From: Desulfurococcales archaeon
GTDB lineage: Archaea; Thermoproteota; Thermoprotei_A; Sulfolobales; NBVN01
DNA length: 27,158 nt
Reading direction: 5' to 3'
NCBI GenBank assembly: GCA_027083115.1
Contig: JALWQN010000036.1
Coordinates: 1 to 27,158, forward strand
The notes beneath the pieces are model-generated. The model was not told the origin of the DNA and searched no databases. It worked only from the letters and a program-made list of their open reading frames with translations. This document shows, one piece after another, positions 1 through 6,724 of the stretch (position 1 is the stretch's first letter; the number at the start of each line of letters is the position of its first letter). The position numbers and the translations under genes are program-made.

Positions 1-576
1 CTTCATCCCCCCAATGTCTTCATAAGTTACTTTAGGGAACCTCATGAGGGTCGATGACTTATCCAGAATGATTAGCTTTGTTTTCTCAGTAATTATTACT
101 GGGCCCGTAGGCCTTGTCTGAACGACATAGAAGAGGGCTAAGCTCCCCAAGAGCTGAAGAGGAACTATGTCACCCTCAACAACAGCGTAATCAAGTAATC
201 TTCTCTTAATTGCTTTTAGGGAGCTCTCTGACCTACTGATCTCTATGGTTGACGTACCTATTGAGAGCTTAACTTGAGCGGCTGGCTTAACGTCAGCAGG
301 CTTAACGATTACTTTCTCATCCACGCTTACTTCAGCGTTCTTCCTCACAATACCGTCCATCCTTATGACGTCCTCACTCTCGTCCTCCGGGAAAGCAGGC
401 CAAGCAATAGCTACTGTTGTCCTTCTGCCCACGATCTCTATGACGTCCCCTGGCTCCACGCCTATTTTCTTCATAACTCTCTCTGGTATCCTTACCTTAC
501 CTCTAGTTGCTTCATACTTCTTGGCCTCCTTAACGCGGAGGACATATTCTTTCTTTGTGCTTGAGCCTCTACCCAT
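1..576 (-). CDS. CDC48/VAT-type AAA+ ATPase, N-terminal part (gene runs off the window)
   Basis: The frame is open from an ATG at 576 to the window edge, giving 192 residues. The protein starts MGRGSSTKKEYVLRVKEAKK and continues with the double-psi beta-barrel substrate-recognition domain typical of archaeal VAT/CDC48, including VRIPERVMKKIGVEPGDVIE and VAIAWPAFPEDE. The last visible residues, VTYEDIGGMK, are the hallmark opening of the first AAA module (D1), so Walker motifs lie outside the window. The family forms hexameric unfoldases that feed the archaeal proteasome. The gene is third in a leftward cluster behind the Zn-ribbon protein and EF-1beta, with 57 bases separating it from EF-1beta. 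It is the N domain of a full-length ATPase rather than a free AbrB-like protein because the D1 start is fused in frame. Confidence 0.9.
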   Translation of the reverse strand, partial: MGRGSSTKKEYVLRVKEAKKYEATRGKVRIPERVMKKIGVEPGDVIEIVGRRTTVAIAWPAFPEDESEDVIRMDGIVRKNAEVSVDEKVIVKPADVKPAAQVKLSIGTSTIEISRSESSLKAIKRRLLDYAVVEGDIVPLQLLGSLALFYVVQTRPTGPVIITEKTKLIILDKSSTLMRFPKVTYEDIGGMK

Positions 577-633
577 CAATCCCTACCTGATTGAATTAAG
601 GGTTTAGAAAGCTAATAGGTTAAACCGTTAAAG

Positions 634-912
634 CTAAAAAGCTTCGGTTCTGGTGACGTACTCGATATCTATTGATGATACTTCAGGCAATCCAGTAAGC
701 AATTGCTCGATCCTGTAGGTACCTCCCTCTAGCTCCTCAGGCATGGTCACATATATTCGAAGGATATACAGGCCAAAAGCAACATATACCTTCTCCCACT
801 TAACGACTTCGTACTCGTTAGGGAGTGTGTCCCTGATTTTCTCAACTAACTTATCGAGATCCACGTTCTCGTCCGCAGGATTCACCTTAATGGCAGCCAA
901 TACCTTAGCCAT
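634..912 (-). CDS. Translation elongation factor 1 subunit beta (aEF-1beta)
   Basis: This 92-residue protein matches the length and pattern of archaeal EF-1beta, the GDP/GTP exchange factor that recycles EF-1alpha. The N-terminus MAKVLAAIKVNPADENVDLD and the later GLYILRIYVTMPEE segment are family-typical. It is a single ferredoxin-like domain without the long N-terminal extension of eukaryotic versions. The ATG at 912 has an AAGGTG ribosome binding site about seven bases upstream. The gene begins 11 bases after the stop of the Zn-ribbon gene, so the two are almost certainly co-transcribed, and the CDC48-type ATPase follows. The pairing of a Zn-ribbon protein with EF-1beta is common in archaea and supports a translation role for both. 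Confidence 0.93.
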   Translation of the reverse strand: MAKVLAAIKVNPADENVDLDKLVEKIRDTLPNEYEVVKWEKVYVAFGLYILRIYVTMPEELEGGTYRIEQLLTGLPEVSSIDIEYVTRTEAF

Positions 913-923
913 GACTCAACACC

Positions 924-1142
924 TTAAGGGCCTTCGAAACCGCAGTTAGGGCACTTGTAAGGTATTGCCAGGTCCCTGCATTTCTTGCATCTCCATATAA
1001 GGACCGCACCGCAGTTAGGACAGTAAAACTTGACTGCTTTCTCTCCAGGAGGGATTACCCTACCGCAACTGCTGCATATCGGTGGGGATGAAGCCTCAAT
1101 TATTACGGGCTTCCTGCTCTTTAGGCCCGTTACCTGCACCAT
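924..1142 (-). CDS. Small Zn-ribbon RNA-binding protein with a translation role
   Basis: From the ATG at 1142 the product is 72 residues with four CxxC knuckles in order: CSSC, CPNC, CKKC and CPNC. This is the pattern of the archaeal Zn-ribbon proteins assigned to translation (COG2888-like), probably binding two zinc ions. An in-frame upstream start at 1169 would add nine residues (MFFYCRSRK), but these carry no family feature. The internal ATG gives the usual N-terminus MVQVTGLKSRK and sits at a natural distance from the TATA-like box at 1175-1182. First gene of the leftward Zn-ribbon/EF-1beta/CDC48 cluster. Its exact biochemical role is unknown; RNA or ribosome binding is inferred from family and neighbour. 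Confidence 0.85.
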   Translation of the reverse strand: MVQVTGLKSRKPVIIEASSPPICSSCGRVIPPGEKAVKFYCPNCGAVLIWRCKKCRDLAIPYKCPNCGFEGP

Positions 1143-1174
1143 TTTCCTTGACCTACAGTAGAAGAACAAAGCAG

Positions 1175-1182
1175 TTTAAAAG
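1175..1182 (-). promoter_or_regulatory. Probable TATA box of the Zn-ribbon/EF-1beta/CDC48 cluster
   Basis: Read leftward the sequence is CTTTTAAA, beginning about 40 bases before the ATG at 1142. An archaeal start about 25 bases downstream would leave a short leader holding a weak AGGTCAAGG ribosome binding site. The divergent FEN-1 gene must use a different box in the same roughly 100-base gap. Confidence 0.5.
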
Positions 1183-1242
1183 TCTAGTGATTGCTGGAAT
1201 AAAGTATTTACCACGTGAATCAAGAATATGTAGGGGTCGTGA

Positions 1243-2301
1243 TTGGGCGTTAATTTGAAGGACATAATTCCTGATGCGGCTGTACACGTAATTAATGACT
1301 TGAAGGAACTGAAGGGCAAGTCAGTAGCCATTGATGCCTATAACGCCCTCTACCAGTTTCTGGCTGCCATCAGGCAACCTAACGGAATGCCATTAATGGA
1401 TAGTAAGGGAAGAGTAACTAGTCACTTAAGCGGTCTTTTCTACAGAACAATAAACATTCTTGAGGGGGGAATTAAGCCAGTATACGTTTTTGACGGTAGG
1501 CCGCCGGAGCTTAAGGCTAGGGAGATTGAGGAAAGAATTAAGGTTAGGGTGGAAGCTGAGAAGAAATTTAAGGAGGCCCTCGCTAAAGGAAAGCTTGAGG
1601 AAGCGAGGACCTACGCCCAAGCATCCTCAAGACTAACTAACGAGATGGTTAATGATGCGAAGGCCCTTCTGACAGCCATGGGTATACCGTGGGTTCAGGC
1701 ACCTTCCGAGGGTGAGGCTCAGGCGGCATACATGGCATCAAAAAATGATGTTTGGGCTTCAGCCTCACAGGACTTCGACTCAATACTTTTCGGTACCCCA
1801 AGACTACTGAGGAACTTAACTATTTCTGGGAGAAGGAAGCTCCCCAGGAAGAACGTCTACGTAGAGATAAAGCCTGAATTAATTGATTCAACGAAGCTGC
1901 TTAAGGAGCTAGGTATAAGTAGGGAGCAATTAGTTGATGTAGCTATATTCATAGGTACTGACTTCAACCCTGAAGGAGTGAGGGGTGTGGGCCCCAAAAC
2001 AGCCCTAAAACTAATTAAGAGTTACGGAAGCTTTGAGAAGGCCGTGCAACACCTTCCTTCAGCTAAAGTAGCGTTCGATCATGAGGAGATAAGGAAGATA
2101 TTTCTTAATCCTGAAGTAACTGACGACTACGAGATCAAGTGGAGCTCACCTAACAAGGATGATGTAATGAAGATACTTGTTCAGGATCATGACTTCTCAG
2201 AAACTAGGGTTAGGAACGCCCTAGAAAGGCTTAGGAAGGCCTACAACGAGAGCGTGAAGGGTGTCTCGAAAGGCCTGGAAGCTTGGTTCAAGAAAGGTTA
2301 A
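1243..2301 (+). CDS. fen: Flap endonuclease 1 (FEN-1)
   Basis: The 352-residue product is a structure-specific 5' flap nuclease for Okazaki fragment maturation and repair. Metal-binding acidic residues of both sites are visible: D31 (VAIDAYNALYQ), D84 (YVFDGRPPELK), E156 and E158 (PSEGEAQAAY), D177 and D179 (SQDFDS) and D240 (FIGTDFNPEG). The helix-two-turn-helix DNA-binding segment follows as GVRGVGPKTALKLIKSYG. The C-terminal KGLEAWFKKG resembles a PCNA-interacting peptide. The start is TTG at 1243, preceded by AGGGGTCGTGA; the nearby GTG at 1239 is out of frame. Length and domain order match archaeal FEN-1. It is transcribed divergently from the Zn-ribbon cluster and convergently with the diphthamide ligase gene, ending 12 bases from it. 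Confidence 0.97.
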   Translation: MGVNLKDIIPDAAVHVINDLKELKGKSVAIDAYNALYQFLAAIRQPNGMPLMDSKGRVTSHLSGLFYRTINILEGGIKPVYVFDGRPPELKAREIEERIKVRVEAEKKFKEALAKGKLEEARTYAQASSRLTNEMVNDAKALLTAMGIPWVQAPSEGEAQAAYMASKNDVWASASQDFDSILFGTPRLLRNLTISGRRKLPRKNVYVEIKPELIDSTKLLKELGISREQLVDVAIFIGTDFNPEGVRGVGPKTALKLIKSYGSFEKAVQHLPSAKVAFDHEEIRKIFLNPEVTDDYEIKWSSPNKDDVMKILVQDHDFSETRVRNALERLRKAYNESVKGVSKGLEAWFKKG

Positions 2302-2313
2302 GTATGAAGGAAC

Positions 2314-3003
2314 TCAGTATATGGACACGTCCTTAACTTCATAAACACCCCAGAATTGTTTAGGGTAGTAAAGGAGTTCAGCCTTCCTGATCATTAAGCC
2401 CTTGCCTCGGAAGAGAGGTGACCTCAGAACAAGTGTCTCGTACTCGCCCCCCTCACCAACAGGGCTTATCCCGTATCTCCTGCATAAATTAAGGAATTCC
2501 TTAACTACTTCCTTACTCAGTAACTTTCCTAACCACTCCTGACCTAAGCCGTAGGCCTGAACAGCCGTAACGATTATTCCTAATTCATTAATTTCCTCCG
2601 CAAGTAATGCTTCTTGATTACGTCCCCAGAGAGGGGCTAGGTGCTTAATGCCAAGCTCCTCAGCTAGGGCATCAACCCGGGCTTTTTGATATCTTGAAGC
2701 TACGGCACCAGTAACTAAGTAATCGTATTTAGAGAAATCAATTCTGTCTTTAATTGCTTCAGCCAGCTCACGGACCTCAGCCTCCTTAATGCCGCTCACC
2801 TCAGTGCTTAAGTAATTCATCCCCATGAGCTTGGCGTGAAGCTTAGCTAACTCAATATTTATGGTGTGGAACATCCATGAGTCAGGCCTTAATGAATTAA
2901 CTATTAGTACGTCACCAACTATGACGCCCTTCCTGAGGGACTCAATTATTGCGTAGTGAGAGTCCTTACCCCCTGTGTAGAGGGCCAACCCTCTCCTCAG
3001 CAA
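2314..3003 (-). CDS. Diphthine-ammonia ligase family protein (Dph6-like ATP pyrophosphatase)
   Basis: This 229-residue protein has the PP-loop ATP-binding motif TGGKDS at residues 10-15 and the family signature GEGGEYET at 183-190, with LTGAVASRYQ-type and HLAPLWGRNQ segments between them. These mark the Dph6/DUF71 family, which performs the last step of diphthamide synthesis on elongation factor 2, amidating diphthine with ammonia and ATP. The start is a TTG at 3003 embedded in the stop region of the upstream regulator gene, with a 7-base overlap and GGTG upstream, so translation is probably coupled. The canonical SGGKDS serine is threonine here. Substrate is inferred from family. It converges with FEN-1. 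Confidence 0.87.
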   Translation of the reverse strand: MLRRGLALYTGGKDSHYAIIESLRKGVIVGDVLIVNSLRPDSWMFHTINIELAKLHAKLMGMNYLSTEVSGIKEAEVRELAEAIKDRIDFSKYDYLVTGAVASRYQKARVDALAEELGIKHLAPLWGRNQEALLAEEINELGIIVTAVQAYGLGQEWLGKLLSKEVVKEFLNLCRRYGISPVGEGGEYETLVLRSPLFRGKGLMIRKAELLYYPKQFWGVYEVKDVSIY

Positions 3004-3638
3004 TCTACAGCACCAAGGATCTTAAGGGTTGAGTTAATGGCTACTTCAGCACAGTTCTTGCTTTTAGGGCATAAGGCTATGAGTGCAGCATCGCCTTCCC
3101 TTAATTCGGTCTTGGACAGCAACTCACCCCCTAACCTATAGCCTCTGAAGGGGGTCAGACCCTCGGGAACTGGAAGCATTAGTTCCTTTCCACGAGCAAA
3201 AAGAATTACAGCACCAACACCTCCCTCCCTAACTACGGCGTCCCTTGCCTTAATCACTCCACCGAACTCCTGAAGCTTAACTTCACCTCCTCGAATTATT
3301 GCTACAGAACCGATGCAGTCCCTGCATAAGTCACTCACGTCTAAGTCATTAATGAACGATATTGCTTCAGACAATCTCATAACTAATTCCCTGCCGGAAG
3401 GTGTCAACGCTGTTCCTGAAGGCCTTCTGGAAACAACTAGTTCGGCTTCCCTCAATCTCTTAAGCATTGTCTTAACGCTTGCCTCCCCTAACTTCAGAGT
3501 AGTGCAGAGAGCCGGCCTTCCCACCCCTTCCCTCTCATTAAGGATTAAGAGTGTTCTGAGCAGATGGTAAGGAGTGAAGGATGGCGTAATCCCTTTTCGG
3601 GCCTCAGCCAACTTAAGAAGTAACCTTACCTCCCTCAT
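2997..3638 (-). CDS. Winged-helix DNA-binding protein with DUF4443-like C-terminal domain
   Basis: The 213-residue product begins with a winged-helix domain of roughly residues 20-90 (for example LGEASVKTMLKRLREAELVV followed by a LTPSGRELV wing-end motif). A CxxC pair follows at C105 and C108, and then a mixed alpha/beta domain like archaeal DUF4443 proteins with GAVILFARGKELMLPVPEGL and a late C-x6-C (CPKSKNC). Two cysteine clusters suggest metal or redox sensing, but this is inference. It overlaps the Dph6-like gene by 7 bases, so the two form an operon, and it may regulate its own operon or the divergent argF 122 bases away. ATG start at 3638. The ligand and targets are unknown. Confidence 0.72.
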   Translation of the reverse strand: MREVRLLLKLAEARKGITPSFTPYHLLRTLLILNEREGVGRPALCTTLKLGEASVKTMLKRLREAELVVSRRPSGTALTPSGRELVMRLSEAISFINDLDVSDLCRDCIGSVAIIRGGEVKLQEFGGVIKARDAVVREGGVGAVILFARGKELMLPVPEGLTPFRGYRLGGELLSKTELREGDAALIALCPKSKNCAEVAINSTLKILGAVDC

Positions 3639-3720
3639 AAGCTCACTTAATTATTTATTGAGTCCGTAGTTAATTTATTCAATCCTGGAGAAAGCTATTT
3701 ACTTGAGGAATGTGATTAAT

Positions 3721-3727
3721 TATTTAA
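3721..3727 (+). promoter_or_regulatory. Probable TATA box of argF
   Basis: TATTTAA lies 34-40 bases before the argF ATG, leaving room for a roughly ten-base leader carrying the GGTGAT ribosome binding site that ends eight bases before the ATG. The region is AT-rich generally, so other placements are possible. Confidence 0.4.
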
Positions 3728-3760
3728 CTTAATAAGTAATTCATCATTAGGTGATAATTC

Positions 3761-4696
3761 ATGAGGAACTTAATTGGCAGGGACTTCATCTCGGTCGCAG
3801 ACCTAACGCCTGAGGAGCTCCGGTGGGTTATTGAGGCAGCTCTTGAGCTGAAAAGAAGGTTTTATGCTGGGGAGAGAGTTATTCCTCTTAAGAAAGGTAA
3901 GACCCTACTAATGATATTTCAGAAACCAAGCACTAGGACAAGGGTGAGTTTCGAGCAAGCGATGGTTCAGTTAGGCGGGCACGTAATATCTTTGGGCTGG
4001 AGCGAGATGCAGTTGGGGAGGGGTGAAACCATAGCCGATACAGCTAGGGTCCTAACCAGGTTAGTTGATGGAGTAGTTGCTCGGGTATATAGCCATAATG
4101 ATTTAATTGAGCTAGCTAAGTACGCAGACATACCCGTAATTAATGCCTTAAGCGATAAGGAACACCCCTGCCAGGCAGTAGGGGATATGATGACGATCTA
4201 TGAGAAAAAACGTAGGTTTAAGGGATTAACTCTTGCTTTCGTTGGTGACGGCAAAGACAATGTTCTTCACTCCCTACTGATAGCTGCTGCATCCTTAGGC
4301 ATGAATGTGAGGGTCGGTACGCCACGAGGTTATGACCCAGACCCTGAAGTTATGAGGATCGCTGAGGAACGCGCACGAATAACTGACTCAGTTATTGATG
4401 TCGTCAGGGGTCCTGAAGAGGCTGTGAAGGGTGCTGACGTCGTTTACACGGATGTCTGGGTTAGTATGGGTCAGGAAGCCGAAAAGGAGAAGAGGTTAAG
4501 GGACTTAAGAGGTTTTCAAGTCACTGCTGAATTAATGAATGCAGCTAAGAGGGACGCTATATTCATGCATTGCCTTCCTGCCCACAGAGGCTTTGAGGTC
4601 ACGAATGAAGTCATTGATGGGAAATGGTCAGTTGTTTGGGATCAGGCAGAAAACAGGCTTCATTCCCAGAAGGCTTTACTAGCATTACTTCTTTAA
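3761..4696 (+). CDS. argF: Ornithine carbamoyltransferase
   Basis: This 311-residue enzyme transfers carbamoyl phosphate to ornithine, making citrulline for arginine synthesis. The carbamoyl-phosphate loop STRTR is at 57-61, HPCQ at 135-138, the ornithine-binding DVWVSMG loop at 231-237, and the catalytic HCLPAHRG at 270-277. The SMG loop separates it from aspartate carbamoyltransferase. The second domain has the family's GDG motif (VGDGKDN), slightly different from the usual GDGNN. ATG at 3761 with GGTGAT upstream. It stands alone, with no other arginine genes in view, and its last 12 bases overlap the convergent gene at 4685. Confidence 0.97.
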   Translation: MRNLIGRDFISVADLTPEELRWVIEAALELKRRFYAGERVIPLKKGKTLLMIFQKPSTRTRVSFEQAMVQLGGHVISLGWSEMQLGRGETIADTARVLTRLVDGVVARVYSHNDLIELAKYADIPVINALSDKEHPCQAVGDMMTIYEKKRRFKGLTLAFVGDGKDNVLHSLLIAAASLGMNVRVGTPRGYDPDPEVMRIAEERARITDSVIDVVRGPEEAVKGADVVYTDVWVSMGQEAEKEKRLRDLRGFQVTAELMNAAKRDAIFMHCLPAHRGFEVTNEVIDGKWSVVWDQAENRLHSQKALLALLL

Positions 4697-5284
4697 TGAA
4701 CTCCTTGCTGTGCCTTTCTTCTTAGTCTCTTTTTTCTTGCCTGAGCCCCTAGGTTTCCCCCTTATTGTTGTGGGCTTAAGTAGTTCATTCATTAAAAGTA
4801 TTCTTTCCCCGGAGTCAGTAGTTATTTTTAGGCCGACAGCGTTCTCCGGTAACTTCACCTCACCCTCGAAGACGAAAAGGTTTCTCTTCGCTGGGAATTC
4901 CTCATTAACTAAGGTTTTAGAAAAAACCACGTTTTCCTCAATGTCGGGCGCTTCCTGCCTCTTCAGTATTGATATGTTTCTTAACTTAGCTAATTTCGGG
5001 TAGAGGTTTGGGGTCTCAACTCCTAAGGGACCCGTGGGGATGAGGACCTCCTGCTTGCCGTTATCGCTCCTGATGAGGACGTAATCGCAGGTTGAGGGGT
5101 CCTTAATCACTCTCTTAATTATGCTTGAGGTGTTGCCTTCAAGAAAATTTATTTTTCTGTTGCTGAAGTAATCCCAGCTTCCTACCTCACGGTAAGCATA
5201 GAGGGTGACCTTACCTACTTTATGGTTACCTCCCTTAAAGCACGTTATGATGTACCTTTGCTTGGTTGCTGGCAACCTATCCAC
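4685..5284 (-). CDS. Lysine-tailed protein of unknown function, possibly a divergent uL2 relative
   Basis: I do not recognise this 199-residue protein with certainty. The N-terminal half has GNHKVGKVTLYAYREVG, then VIKDPSTCDYVLIRSDNGK and VLIPTGPLGV. This recalls the order in ribosomal protein L2 (uL2), where a GRNxxGRIT segment is followed by a DPxRxxxIA strand, a DG turn and an AP-x-GL-x-VG strand. The second half could match the L2 SH3-like domain, but identity is low. The last ~25 residues are very basic (GKPRGSGKKKETKKKGTARS), suggesting RNA or ribosome contact. GTG start at 5284; a TTG at 5275 behind AGG is an alternative. Its 3' end overlaps argF convergently. RNA binding is inference. 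Confidence 0.55.
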   Translation of the reverse strand: MDRLPATKQRYIITCFKGGNHKVGKVTLYAYREVGSWDYFSNRKINFLEGNTSSIIKRVIKDPSTCDYVLIRSDNGKQEVLIPTGPLGVETPNLYPKLAKLRNISILKRQEAPDIEENVVFSKTLVNEEFPAKRNLFVFEGEVKLPENAVGLKITTDSGERILLMNELLKPTTIRGKPRGSGKKKETKKKGTARSSLKK

Positions 5285-5334
5285 CGCTTAAGGAACTCGT
5301 AGGTTATACGTGTTGCTTACTCTAAATGACGTAA

Positions 5335-5841
5335 TTACCTTTTATAACCTATTTTCCTCAAGAACTCCTTCCTCTTAGCCCTGTCTTCATCGCTCTCTAC
5401 ACCGACGGGGGTGTAGCCATCCACAACACCTAATACTGATTTACCCTGATCGGTTACTGCAACTATTGCCTGAACAGGGTTAGCGGTGGCTGTATAGATC
5501 CTGCAGACCTCCTGAACGTTCTTTAAGGCATTCAGGACGTTAATGGGCCATGCATCCCTTAAGTAAACTATGAATGTGTGTCCTGCACCCACCTTCATCC
5601 CGACATCTTCAGCCAACTTCCTTAATTCATCATCGTTTCCGTCGCTCCTGACTAGCCTGTCCCCGCTGGCCTCAACAAACGCGAAACCGAACTTTATGCA
5701 GGTTGATGAAGTGATTAGCGCCTCATAAATATCTTCAACGCTCTTAATGAAGTGTGTGTGACCTAAGATAACGTTAGTTCCTTCAGGTACTGGTATATCC
5801 ACTACCACAATACCTTTAAGCTCCCCCAAACCAATCCCCAA
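5335..5841 (-). CDS. Adenosine-specific kinase family protein (DUF355/PF04008-like)
   Basis: The 168-residue product carries the family pattern: GHTHFIKSVEDIYEALITS at 27-45, IKFGFAFVEASGDRLVR with SDGNDDEL at 49-73, GAGHTFIVYLRDAWPINVLN at 85-104, and CRIYTATANPVQAIVA followed by LGVVDGYTPVGVE. The family was described from archaeal structures as an adenosine-specific kinase; the physiological role is uncertain. Length is close to the usual 160-165 residues. The start could be TTG at 5841 or TTG at 5829; the latter has GGGGAT four bases upstream and gives MGELKGIVVVDI, which looks more natural. It follows the THUMP-like gene by 17 bases, so the two are probably one operon. Confidence 0.82.
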   Translation of the reverse strand: MGIGLGELKGIVVVDIPVPEGTNVILGHTHFIKSVEDIYEALITSSTCIKFGFAFVEASGDRLVRSDGNDDELRKLAEDVGMKVGAGHTFIVYLRDAWPINVLNALKNVQEVCRIYTATANPVQAIVAVTDQGKSVLGVVDGYTPVGVESDEDRAKRKEFLRKIGYKR

Positions 5842-5858
5842 AGTAGTTTCGGGCTCAA

Positions 5859-6338
5859 CTAATAAAGAGTTAATCTCTTTCTTGCTTCAGTAACTGCCTT
5901 ATCTAATCCTTCCCTAAAGATCCCGTAACATACTGAATTATCGATCGGTTCTATATCTAGGACTCTATTATCTCCCTCACTAATGAGGCCCCGTAAGCAG
6001 TCCTTAATTTCCCTTAATTCCTTATCTGAGAGACTTCCTTTCCTCCCTATCTTGATGGTGCCGAAACCGGCTTTCCTCCCTCTTAAGGAATTAATTAAGC
6101 AACTAACTAAGTCCTCACCTAACTTACAGCAGAAATCTATCTTCACAACCCTCTCAACTGTTGCTGGTGGGTGAGCTGTTAGTTTGCTCAAGACCTCATC
6201 GTAATTTAGGGTCGTATGTAGCGTGAGAACTCCGCCGAATCTGGTTCTGCGTATCTTCAGGTTAGGGTCAGACTCAAATAGTGCGTCACCAACCTCCAGC
6301 TCACCCCTACCCTCCTTACCGTACTTCACAGTAATCAC
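5859..6338 (-). CDS. THUMP-like small RNA-binding protein
   Basis: This 159-residue protein resembles a stand-alone THUMP domain. After about 25 N-terminal residues come RRTRFGGVLTLHTTLNYDEV and a PPATVERVVKIDF segment, matching the THUMP pattern of a GV-x-x-L strand, a short helix and an RV-x-P/KI strand. The C-terminal half has a basic KIGRKGSLSDKE loop and ends with a helix. THUMP domains bind the tRNA acceptor stem, usually fused to modification enzymes; no catalytic domain is visible here, so it may be an accessory factor. GTG start at 6338. It is upstream of the adenosine-kinase-family gene with 17 bases between. The assignment rests on pattern only. Confidence 0.55.
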   Translation of the reverse strand: MITVKYGKEGRGELEVGDALFESDPNLKIRRTRFGGVLTLHTTLNYDEVLSKLTAHPPATVERVVKIDFCCKLGEDLVSCLINSLRGRKAGFGTIKIGRKGSLSDKELREIKDCLRGLISEGDNRVLDIEPIDNSVCYGIFREGLDKAVTEARKRLTLY

Positions 6339-6435
6339 GTAAATTTTTTCGGCCTTATGGGTCAGGGTAGCTCACCATAAACTCAAGAAACGCATTGGGG
6401 AGTACTTTTGGTTAAGGAGGTGATTTAATAAAGCC

Positions 6436-6675
6436 TTAGTTACCCTCACAAATTCTTTTCTTTGTGTAGTCAAAGAAGGATGATGGCATCCAGGCTATCC
6501 ACGCAGGTAACCTCTTAATGAATTTGTATGCTTCCTCCCAATTCTCTAGGCCTAAGTCCCTAGCTAAGCTCTCGAGAGAATACATTGACCTCATGTATTT
6601 AGATATTACTGATAGTGTTGCCTTATCTATAGGTATCTCCTTGCCGCTCCCTAACTTAACTGTTAGCTCACACAT
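6436..6675 (-). CDS. 79-residue conserved-looking hypothetical protein
   Basis: Unknown function. The protein starts MCELTVKLGSGKEIPIDKAT, then is mostly helical with two amphipathic stretches and an aromatic-rich patch (WEEAYKFIKRLPAWIAWMP) near residues 46-64. No membrane segment or metal motif is visible. It has its own ATG at 6675, a GGGGTTGCTGGA leader and a plausible TATA box at 6708-6715, and typical local codon choice, so I take it as a real gene. It sits between the MCM gene and the THUMP-like gene, all leftward, separated by 49 and 97 bases. Confidence 0.6.
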   Translation of the reverse strand: MCELTVKLGSGKEIPIDKATLSVISKYMRSMYSLESLARDLGLENWEEAYKFIKRLPAWIAWMPSSFFDYTKKRICEGN

Positions 6676-6707
6676 TCCAGCAACCCCATACCATAGGTTT
6701 AGTGAGG

Positions 6708-6715
6708 TTTAAAGG
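6708..6715 (-). promoter_or_regulatory. Probable TATA box of the 79-residue gene
   Basis: Leftward reading gives CCTTTAAACC centred about 36 bases before the ATG at 6675, between the MCM stop and this gene. It suggests separate transcription from the GINS-MCM operon. Confidence 0.45.
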
Positions 6716-6724
6716 TTTTTGAGG

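Noticed and set aside
274..607. Rightward frames over the CDC48 N-terminus
   Set aside because: They are antisense to a well-supported domain with exact family motifs.
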